From Notospermus geniculatus (Eukaryota; Nemertea; Pilidiophora; Heteronemertea; Lineidae), in contig NMRB01000061.1 of the NCBI GenBank assembly GCA_002633025.1, positions 260,362 to 324,361 of the forward strand: DNA of 64,000 nucleotides, written 5' to 3'. Shown in pieces: positions 11,901 through 23,900 of this stretch (its first letter is position 1; each line of letters opens with the position of its first letter). Position numbers and translations under genes: made by a program. Under the pieces are notes generated by a model. The model was not told the origin of the DNA, made no database searches, and saw only the letters and a program-made list of their open reading frames with translations.

Positions 11901-14900
11901 CTTGGTTTCCTACGACTTAACGCCATGACCAGCGACAGGGACGACTGCCCGTAGTTTTATGTGGTGGAGCTGTCGATAAAGAGCTAACTCCCGCATGGAA
12001 GCGGCGCCTGTAGCCTGCAGGAGGTAACAACCTTCTAACCAATGAGCGATCTGGAAAGTCATTTATAGACCTGCCATCATTACAGTCCTTCGATGATAAA
12101 AAGCAATCTACATGCACAGAATGGCTGGGAGCATGAATATCTAAGTAAAAGCTATATTCTACACTACAGTGTGCGTGGTAGTACACGTCGTCTCCAAATT
12201 TCGCAAATTTTCGACCCCAACCGGGGTCTTCTTCAGGCACTTTCTTTTTGGGGGTCGAAAATTTGCGAAATTTGGAGACGACGCTTCCTTTTATATCATT
12301 TTGTGTGTCGTTCTTTGTGCTTTCTGTTGGATCTATTCGTGGTAGTACACGACAGAGTTATTACGTCAATTATAGGAGCTGTCAGTGAGTTGACCAATAG
12401 ACGTGTCACTACGGCCCAATTCAATGCCTGCGGACTCATTCATGGTAGACTGCGCACCAATCAGAAGAATTTTCTATTGTTTTGGTCCGTTAGAAATTTG
12501 CTAGAGTCATCTTTTGGCAATAAGCGGGGCTGACTGCTCCTATTGACGATGAGCCCTCTGAGTCTGACCACAGGGAAGATGATGCAGTTTTTACCATCTG
12601 AAGGAAGATGTTTGGAAGTCAAATTAACTGCATTATCATGCACTTTGAGTCTTCCTCAGTTTGATAGCAAAGCCACCCTTGCGAAATAACGAAGACCAAA
12701 CCGTACTCCCACCGACACAACCTGATCGGTTCCTCATGAAATTAATACTGGCTTCCAAAATTCTCGATTTCAAACGCAGGTAGACAAACATAAGACTTTG
12801 TCCCCAAGCATGCCAAGTGACAAACCAAAATCTGTCTCGGTTATAATGAAGGTAATTCCTTTTTAATGTCACTCACTGGTCCTTTTAATTGATAGGTGGC
12901 ACATTGTCATTAAGGCATGATTAATTGCACCCTTGTTAGCCACAATTTCAATTCTGGCTGGTGATCCATCATGTAAATTGCAGGTATCCACTTTACATGA
13001 TTGGCGATGCTGAAAAACCCTCCGTCGATTTCAATGATTTTGCTATCAGGCGCTTCCTAGGAACGGTACAACAAATTTTGAGTAGTCATTGTTATTCTCA
13101 TGGGGTACTGATATAAAGGCATGGTAGAAACATACTACACTTAGGGCGTACCCTCTTGATTTTATGCCAACTTGGAGAAGTAAAAAAGTTCATGGGCAGG
13201 ACATTATGCCAACTTGAAGAAGTAAAAAAGTTCATGGGCAGGGCATTATCATGCCAATTGGAGGAAGTAAAGAAGTTCATGGGCAGGGCATTATGCCAAC
13301 TTGAAGAAGTAAAAAAGTTCATGGGCATGGAAGCAATGGGCACCTTCGTCAACACTGAATGGGACTGTCATGCCCTCAGGTCCTTTGAGCAGCAAGGGCA
13401 TTGGCTTTTGAGACAGGCACAGATTTATAGACTGAAGGAGGGGCAGAAGAGTTGGAGGATTGGGCAAGGAGCTACATGTATTTAGTGCAAGAATCAAGCT
13501 TTCGTAGTCCGCAATTGAGAAATACTGGCAGGGAAGCCACACTCTTAGCCAAAAAGGTTCTTTAGGGGTTCTTTCTGCCTCACCAGAGGAACCCCAAGGT
13601 TCTATATAGAACCTTCTGCAAAGAACCCGAGAGGGTTCCATATAGACCCTTTCTGTCGCCAAAGAACCCCTAAGGTTCCAGATATAATCCTTTTCTGAGG
13701 GAAAGGTTCTATCTGGAACCTATAGGGGTTCTTAAACAACCCGAGGGTTCTTAAATCAGAGGGTTCTCCTGGTCTGGCACTTGTTTAGGTTCTTGTCTTT
13801 ACCCCTTATCAAAATCAAACTCACCTGATAAATCTGTGCTATTTTTGTGCTTGGATTGTTTCTGGTTATGTGACCGCCGTATTATCCAGCGTTCCAGCTG
13901 ATCCTGACTCACGTGTGAAAGAACATACTTCTCAAGAAATTCCGGGTTTTCGTTCAGATAGGTCGTTACCTCATCCGGGTTAAAGTCTGGAAATGTAAAA
14001 GTACAAATTTGCAATAAGAAAGAATGAAAACTTGAAGGTCACAGCAATGGTAGATCACCAAGGCTTCTCGGGACGTGTTTCCTGAAAATTTTGGCCATTT
14101 GCATCGGAAATGGGATATTTTATCAACGGTATAGGGTAAAGTGGTACAATTCTAGCCCCTGAGTATACATGTACATCTCCATGCAATGCTGGCCATTTTT
14201 ACACTCGGGGGCTAGAATTGTACCACTTTACCCTACTGACCACCACTGAATTACATGTAAGAGGGAAAATCGGATATGAAATGAGCATGGTTATGATCTT
14301 GTCGCTTGAATAAGTGAGATTTGTTGATGAAAGTTTACAAAATCACCCAGGAAAGTTTCTACATCGTAGGCCTATGTCCTTCAGTTGTACCTGAACATCG
14401 ATAGCGCTTGTACTCCACGACACTACTGACGCTCGGACACCCTCCCATTTTGATTTCATACAGAATTTCCCGACATCAACTACATGTACCATTCTACACT
14501 TTGATGTCAACAGACTTATATTAAGAAATTTTGAAAGAGTGAGAAACTAGGTATGTGTTACAGTAGGGTACTTAAAGACGGCAACCTTTACTATTAAAGG
14601 CGATGGGCCTTAAGGTATTGGTCTTTGTACATTGTATGTTGGAGATTAGAAAGTCTGCACCGTAATGAGGATGAAGACTGATCCTGCTCTGAAACTATAG
14701 AACCACCTCAAATACCCAGCGCTAATCCTACTGTATATGTTATCTCAAAGTGCTGCAATCATGTTCTGAATGACAAGAAAGACAGCAAGTCCGGTGTAAC
14801 AGTAAAGAATGTCCCCCTGTAAAAAGTGTCCGCTTCTATTGTACCGTGCGCGGTTACAGAAACGAATCGCCAGAGAAGTTATAATGCAACAGGATCTTTC

Positions 14901-17900
14901 GTTCCTGGGACTGTTTTTCCTGGGGACATTCTCTGCTTTCGCACCTGGAATGTCCCACAGGACACTGCCTTTAAGACAATAGTCCTGATACGAGAAACAA
15001 ATAGGCAATCGCGGATGATCAATCACGTGCCGAGATAAAATAGCATGACTGTATTTGAATCGTATCAGATCGGTCACAATTGTACATAGTATTGATCTGT
15101 ACCCCCGTCAATATAGAAATGAGGACACTGGGGTTTACCATAGAACAAGATTCTTCTTGACCTGTTTCGACAAAGCCATATTTGACCCGCGAACGTTTCT
15201 TAATGCTGAACCGCGTGTGCCTCGAGTTTACAATATTCGAGCGAATTCCCACTAAAACTGGCTGACATGACGGTAAAAAGAAGGCATGGGTCGAGTAGGC
15301 TATGCTAGGCCTTAACTGTGTCTTATCAGGGCATCCGCAAACAGCTCACTTGTCTGAATGAGATTCTTCTGTTCTGCAAAGAGGATTATTTGGCTCAAAT
15401 GTTCGATTGAGATTCAAATAGTTCAGCTTTAAGATCTAGACATAGTTCAGCTTTAAGATCTAACTGTAGGCCAATTCAAAGAACACTCACACAAGTTACC
15501 AAAGGTCATGGTACGTGTACATGTCGTCTACATGTACATGTACATGTATATGCTGTTGTTTTATCTGCAATGTCTTCAAATGTCACTTAAAAGTTCAACG
15601 CATGTTTTGGACACTTTTGGACACTTTCTAGCACCTTTAAATTACCGGTTTACCTAACATTATTGCACATTAGCTACATAATGTCTTCTGTGCGTCATAC
15701 ACCTTAAATTAAACCAATTTAGATGGTAATTCTCACCATTATGCCACAGAGGGTGGCGCCAATACAAACTCTACGGCGAGTTGTCGGCAAAAAACTTTCC
15801 TCTGCTGTGCAAATGCACAGGCGAATGATGTGCAAACTAAAGCAAAAGCATTATACATGTACGTTATTCCCCCAGGGTTGAAATGAACAATAAAGATGCA
15901 TGGAGTGTGAATGACCAAAAAAAGCATGCCTGGAGTGTGAATGATTGCACAACCCTGGGGACCAGGTTGTTTTGATGTTCAATTGAGTTTCAAAATCTCG
16001 TCACCGCTGGATTTTAAGGCCCTTCAGGCACACTTTTTGGGGCATCCTGTAGAAAAACTATGGCACTTGACTTTGATCATACCCCTACCAAGGGATTTCT
16101 TCCCAGACAGCACTAAAACTTTCAACTTTACGATTTGAACAATCAAAACTTTAAATCCTTACAGACGGATTTAAAGTTTAGTTTTGAGAAATAATGGCTT
16201 TTCCATTTAGCTACTGAGCTATTATTGTAAACACTAAGTTCTCGAATTCTCTGCAATGAATGGTACAGCTAGTAGTCGAAGAATCCTAAGGGCTTTAAAG
16301 GGTTCTAAAGGTGACGAACCATCCTTTACACAAAGCAACTCACAAACAAGTATCAAGTCTGCCATTATGGTTTTGAACACATTATCGTGATTTTAATTAC
16401 GGGTCAGTCAACTGACTTTGATCTGAAAATTGAATCACGCCGTCGGCACTTGAAGTAATTACATCAGTCAGGAGAGCACTTACAAAATGTGACCTACTAT
16501 CAATTTATGGCCAGCTCTGGGAGCATTTTGAAAATAGCAGAAATTCACTCGCTGTGCCAAGAGGCAGCTTCGTAATTTTTTATCCTTTCAAATTGCCGAC
16601 TCGGCCGGGAATCGAACCCGTGACGCTCAGTCTCGAGTCTGACGTTCAGGCACTGCGCCACCGCGCTCTCAAGATGCCCCTTCTCTTGCGAGGGCGGAAG
16701 CGGTTGGAACGGTACATGTATAATATATGGCCTTTTCAGGATGTCACATTCAGGTCTCAAGGCCACTACTTTATTAGAGATGCACAGGAGGAGGACCTGA
16801 GACCCTCTCAAACGAGGACGCTATTGAATGCATTTTGCTTGGCTCTCTACTGCAACCTTGTCTAGTCGACATGTTCTTGCTTGCGTTAAGAATTGGTGAC
16901 CATATGGTCTGTCAAGTGTCAGTATAGGAGCAATGATAACCTAAGTCCTTCATAAACAAACGCGTGCTTCATGTGTTCATAAACGGATTTTCTAAGCAAA
17001 ATTATTCACTTGTCTCTTGGGGGGGGGGGCAGACTTTTTCATCGGAAATAACTGACATGTGCGCTAATTCAGTCATGAACTTTTCTATTTTGCTTAGCAT
17101 TGAAAATATGTACCTCGAGGACGTACTATAAATTGACCAAAAAAATGCACGGAAAGAAGGGTAGCCCACTCAAAGCTCACTGCATACATGTAGGCCTACA
17201 AATCTATGCTAAATGCATATACATAGATGACCTATATGCCACCCTAATTGGGCCTACTGCTAAGGCAAGTCGTTTGGCAAAGCCATGTAAGGCCTTTATT
17301 ACTCTGTGGAAAAAGACCATAATCAAGCAAAAATGCTTTCAGCAGTCTTTTTAGAACAAGGAAGAGTTTACCTTGAGTCCGATTCATCTTGAAGGCATGT
17401 CCATTATTATCATGAGAACTGTCCACCTTCCTCCACTAAAGCTCTCGCTAACTTTATCAAGCGATGTACAGTTAGTCAAACAGACCGAGACCACAGGTAA
17501 TATCAATAGTTTTATATATATGCACATACCTCGACATAGTAATACAAAATAAGAATAATGCTTAGCTCAAAATAGTTCCCAACAACTCAAAGGCCAATAA
17601 AAGCGTGAACATAAAAGATTAGGCCCGTTCAGGTGGCCAGCAAGGGCAGCTATGCCTAGGCACTGCTAACTCTCCCGTCAAGGGTAATCATGTAGACAAA
17701 ATAGACTTTGATGGCACAATAATCACAGCTAAAAAAACATGTATCTCTTTTTTTTAAACAGAATAACCCGTTCCTGAATTTATCGCCAACCCTCCGATGT
17801 TTACTTTGTCGATAGTTTCCCGGTTGTAATGTAAATTGGATTAAAATCATGTGACCAATTTTAATTCAATCTCCGTTAGACCCACACGAACATTCAAAAA

Positions 17901-20900
17901 GCATTTTGACCTTTATATCACAGTCGGCCTGATTTGCTACAACGGGGCAGAAAACTGGTGTGGAAAAATCCTAAAAACAACGAAATCACCAATGGTTGGC
18001 ATGAAAATGCCAAAATGCGGGACTTTTCCTCATTTTTCTGCTTTTTCCTTTGTTTTGTTCAAAAAACCTTGAAATAGTAACCGGTTTCTCACGTGAAAGA
18101 CATAGCTTCCAACGGGATTCGAACCCACGGACCCTCCCATTAGGCATCAATCGCCAGCACTCAGGGGCAGCACGCCTTAACCACTAGGCCAAATCCCCAT
18201 CTTCAAATGGTTTGTTCAAAAGAAACAGATGACAATGCCCGTCGTAAACTACTAAAAACTTCACAAATATTCTTCGAATCAAAAATATAAGTAATTGAAA
18301 AATTCTTGTTCAAGGGAACTGAAATCATCGCAGCAAGCTCGAACAGTTATCATCAAAACTCTTGGTTGTTGTCCTGAACTTTTTCCATCCACCACCGCGG
18401 CCATTACCCATTAACCCGTTTTACATAAAAGAGCCCAAACTGATGGTTCACAATATAGAGGTTGCACGCAGCATTGTGCAAATAAGGGAATCAATGAGTT
18501 CCTTAATGACCAGTTACGATTAATGTCGTGTAATATGCATATTTGATTAGACTGAATGTTTGACGACATATACCAAATAGGCAACCATTTTATTCATGGC
18601 ATCCGTTGTCATAGAAATGATCAAACCGTCGCCATGGTATCAGTTTGTTTACGTTTATTGATTATCAACGTGGTCCTTAGCAGCTCTGAAGATATCGATC
18701 ACATACGTGTCTGAGGTATTCGCCATTTTTTATTTTCACGATGACCTGACTAGTGGAATGCTGGACTAAGAAAATGGTAACACACAGTTTCGGTCCATAT
18801 TCATAAAACTACTTATTAAGATTTGTTCAACATAAAAAATAAGTATCACACTTTGACTTACGATTGAATACGGATCCTGAAGTCACAGATTTGAACCCAG
18901 CACGCAGAAAAGGCCAATCTGTTGTGTATGAATGTTCTTTGCGTCATGCTGTAGTCCACCTCTTCATGCACATGTGTGAACCCCGTAGGAATCTGAGTGG
19001 GAAGGTATCGCGACAGCGATGACAAAAGCCATGTAATTTTCTAGAAGAGAACAATTGTCCTTTGTCGAAGTACCTAGTCATTGTTCATTGTTAATCCCTT
19101 ATCTCTCATCCCCAAGCTGAGGATCCAGTGACTGCCAACACGACAAAGCCTCCTGGATATGAAAGAGAAATAGAGGCAAGCCTTACCTGCAGGTGGCTTC
19201 ACATCCCCTGTTGACTTGCTCTCACCTCCCTTTCCACCATGACTCCCATTCAGATGGGCATGTGGACTGTGGCCTGCAAAACGAAATCAAATTGGTAGAT
19301 CAGCATGGTAGAGGACTCATCGTTAGAATGCACGTCGCAGCATTGGGATTGGAGGGTAGGCAATGGTCTGCAACAACGGAGTCAAATGATAAACATTGAG
19401 GAATGTGGACCAACAACAAAAAGGGTAAAAGAGTCCACCTGAAATGGGTACGGTAGGGTGAACCGTGGCTCACAACACAGTCTACTGAGCAAACACTGAT
19501 ACACTGAAAAAAAATCCTAATCATGTTGAGTACTTTCGGGGTACTCGTTTTGTCCGTGAGATGAGTAGAAAGGTACTCATATTGAGTAGAAAGGTACTTA
19601 TAGCGAGTAGAAAGATACTCATAGCGAGTAGCAAGGAACTCTAAATGCAGCTCCTTGGCCCGATGAGTACCCAATTAGTACCCAATTAGTACCTTTCTAC
19701 TCATCTCACGGACAAAATGACTGATGAGTAGCCCAAAGTAAATGTACTCAACATGAGCCGAAATTTTTTTTCAGTGTATGGTTACGTGGGCCCTGACCTA
19801 CAACAACAAAGTATTCAACGAAATGGACCGGTGGGCCCTGGCCTGCGACAGTAGCCTACACTCAACAGAGTAACACTGATATGGGTAGGTGGGTTCTGAT
19901 CTACAAGAAAACATCTCATCGAAATGGAAGTCGGTTGTCCTTAGTAATTGAGTCGACAGAGAATAACTGATATGGGTAGGTGGGCCTTGTCCCGCAACAA
20001 TAGAGTTAACAGAGTAAAGGTAGGTGGACTCTGGCCTACAACAACAAAGTATCTTTGAAATGGGTTGGTGGGCCTTGGCCCGCAACAATAGAGTCATTAG
20101 AGTAAACACTGATGTGGGTAGGCCCAGGTGGTTGACCACCACAGCAGAGTCCGATGCGTAACACTGATATGGATTGGTCGACCTTGCAACAACCGAATCG
20201 GTATTAACACTGCAAACGAACATGCTTGAAACCCACAACCTACACTGAATTGGGCACGTAGCCTAGGCTTTATCACTACAGAGTCTAAATGACGTCAAGA
20301 CATCTTAAAAGACAGATAACATCTTTTGCCATGCATACCCTGGAGGGGAATTCCAATCAACACACTTACGGTATTACCTGAGCAGAAACATTAAATCAAA
20401 GCCTGAGCATTTTCAGCTGTGTGAGCGATAAAAGAAGACTCAGACATGCCAAGCAATTGACGGATTAAAACTCAAAGTTTATGATTTTTTTCTGTCATGA
20501 AAATGCCTCAAGGTGGTGCAATTTCTTGGCGATATTTAACATCACCAGATGGTGTTTGAACTTTACAGATACCAGGGTCGGGTTGTAGGCTGTATTAGAT
20601 CAAACTCAACTTCACTAGCTTGTCAAAAAAATCTTATTTAAGCTTCTGCAGCAAGATACGAAATCTCAATGAGATCTATGGGCGGTTATAACCACAAATA
20701 AGACGTTACAAAAAAGACGTTGTTGTAATCATATTCTCTAGTCGTTGTGATATCTCTAGCCGTAGCTAAGAAAGACGTAAGGTGGTGCTGTATCATTTGT
20801 AACACTTCGGGTGTTTTCGTCATTCTTCGTGTCGACGACTGCAGCGCCACCTCGCGTCTTTGTTAGCTACGACTAAAGATCACCACAACGACTAGAGAAT

Positions 20901-23900
20901 ATGACTACCGTACAACAACGTCATCTTTATTTGCGGTTATAACCGCCCATAGAGATCGTCTCTACGAGGCATGTCTGTGAGCTAAATCCTATGTGCTACC
21001 TTATTTCTGCGAGTTTTACATCCGCGATAAGGGTCACCGACACGATTTCCAATCTCCTCGCAGATATGATTTTTGTGCTGCTGCCAGTTCGCATATCAGT
21101 GAGATCATCTCACAAATAAGAAGTAGTATCTAGTGCTGCCTGCTTTATTTACACAAAGAGATTTTCGATGGATTTTGCCAACACCACCTGTATTGTAATG
21201 TGACGATATTTTGAAGAGAATCCATCATCCTTTAAAATGGTACATCCTTTTTGGTGTACCCTTTCACAGATACTGAACACAAAAGACGAACTATGATTCT
21301 AACACACCTAGAGGGATCAGAATAAGAGAACAGCACAATAAAGATCAGGATGTCTTCATCATATCGGGGTGAAGCCGATGACTTGAAAGGAAACCAGATA
21401 CTTGAGGTGTCACGTGTCGTCAGGATATCAAATCGCAGCCAAGACGTCAATGCAAATGACACAGATCCAATTCCTGTTTCATAATGAGTAATTCCTCATG
21501 GTGTGTAACGTGAATCTGAAAATCAGTAAATATTGAAGCCCCACTAGGATTCAATCAGTGGAATATTGTGATGAATTAACCCCTTTTTGTTGGCATACAG
21601 GGGGGTCAGGTCTTGCTGATGAGGTGATTGCGATTGCTCAGTAAGAGGTTCCTGTTCTTGAAGCTAGGCAATGATGTAATGGTAAGATAGCAGCAGGTCA
21701 ATACATGTTCTGTTTTTGTTTTCTTCGATCGAGGTGTCCTGTATCTCCGTCATTCTGTGTGCTTGCTCACCTGGTCATTATGCAAAGTAACATTAAAAAC
21801 TCCTAATAACCTCAGCTCAGGATAAACTAAGCATGATTACGTACAGTATATGAAAGACTTTTGTGATTATTTTTGGCAGCAAGTTTAGCCAGCAACTTTG
21901 GTCGACACATCCGTCTTTTTTACACATCCTGCTCGTAAGTCGATGAGAAGTTTCCTGTCATGATTGCTGCCGACGAAAATCCAGAACCCAAGAAAAGCAA
22001 GTAAATTCCTCCCATCCTTCAAAAGGACTTTCGTTGAAGCCACAGACAAATCCCTAATCTCCTCTCAGACGAGGTAAGCACCGGTAACTATGTTTGGGAA
22101 TCACTTCCAAGGCTTCTGTCCTCAGCCATTTCAGACAAAGTACATATTTTTCATCTATTGAAAGAGCCAGACACCGCAAGAGGGTGTTTGGTTTCTTAAG
22201 CTGTAGCACATCTCTATAAATCCAAGGAAGAGATGAAGCGGTAACATACAATTCTCCCAAAAAAGTGGAACCAGATACTTGAGGTGTCACGTGTCGTCAG
22301 GATATCAAATCGCAGCCAAGACGTCAATGCAAATGACACAGATCCAATTCCTGTTTCATAATGAGTAATTCCTCATGGTTTGTAACGTGAATCTGAAAAT
22401 CAGTAAATATTGAAGCCCCACTAGGATTCAATCAGTGGAATATTGTGATGAATTAACCCTTTTTTGTTGGCATACAGGGGGTCAGGTTCTGGCTGATGAG
22501 GTGATTGCGATTGCTCAGTAAGAGGTTCCTGTTCTTGAAGCTACAGGCAATGATGTAGTGGTGAGATCGCAGCAGGTCAATACATGTTCTGTTTTTGTTT
22601 TCTTCGATCGAGGTGTCCTGTATCTCCGTCATTCTGTGTGCTTGCTCACCTGGTCATTATGCAAAGTAACATTAAAAACTCCTAATAACCTCAGCTCAGG
22701 ATAAACTAAGGATGACTACGTACAGTATATGAAAGACTTTTGTGATTATTTTTGGCAGCAAGTTTAGCAAGCAAAAAACTTTGGTCAGCACATCGTCTTT
22801 TTTACACATCCTGCTCGTAAGTCGATGAGAAGTTTCCTGTCATGAATGCTGCCGACGAAAATCCAGAACCAAGAAAAGCAAGTAAATTCCCCCATCCTTC
22901 AAAAGGACTTTCGTTGAAGCCACAGACAAATCCCTAATCTCCTCTCAGACGAGGTAAGCACCGGTAACTATGTTTGGGAATCACTTCCAAGGCTTCTGTC
23001 CTCAGCCATTTCAGACAAAGTACATATTTTTCATCTATTGAAAGAGCCAGACACCACAAGAGGGTGTTTGGTTTCTTAAGCTGTAGCCCATCTCTATAAA
23101 TCCAAGGAAGAGATGAAGCGGTAACATACAATTCTCCCAAAAAAGTGGAAATGGGATGAAAATATTTGGACATTGGCTTCTTTCATGTCGATGATCATGA
23201 CATAGACTATATTTCTGCTCAGTGATGAATACTGACATTCTTTCTGCTCAGTGATGAATACTGACATAGACTTTCTTTCTGCTCGATGATGAATACTGAC
23301 ATAGACTTTTCTGCTTGGTAATGAATACTGACATGGACTTTTTTCTGCTTGATGATGAATACTGACATAAAATTTCTTTCTGCTTGATGATGAACACTGA
23401 CATACTTTCTTTCTGCTTGATGAACACTGACATAGACTTTCTTTCTGGTCGATGATGAATATTAACATAGACTTTTCTTTCTGCTTGATGATGAATACTG
23501 ACATTGACTTTCTTTCTGCTCACAGTGATGAATACTGACATAGACTTTCTTCCTGCCTGATAATGAATACTGATATTGACTTTCTTTTTGCTTGATGATG
23601 AATATTGACATTGACTTTCTTTCTGCCTGATGATGAATACTGACATAGACTTTTTTCTGCTTGATGGTGAATACTGAAATTGACTTTTTTTCTGCTTGAT
23701 GATGAATACTGACATTGACTTTCTTTCTGCTCGATGACGAATACTGACATTGACTTTCTTTCTGCTCGATGATGAATACTGACATTGACTTTCTTTCTGC
23801 TCGATGATGAATACTGACATTGACTTTCTTTCTGCTCGATGATGAACATTGACATTGACTTTCTTTCTGCTTGATAAATGAACATTGACACTGACACTGA

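Noticed and set aside
13799-13824. Extension of the PDE10-like N-terminal exon past 13825
   Set aside because: The frame is open to a TAA at 13799, but GTGAGT at 13824 is a near-consensus donor and gives the phase needed by the exon at 10566.
17372-17387. Possible fourth first exon of the PDE10-like gene (MNRTQ, donor G|GTAAAC, phase 1)
   Set aside because: Phase fits and a stop precedes it in frame, but 16 nt of coding sequence and a mediocre donor occur easily by chance.
16592-18203. tRNA genes suggested by A and B boxes
   Set aside because: B boxes are good, but acceptor and D stems do not pair and the 18107 copy has relatives at 27.7 kb; SINE heads explain them better.
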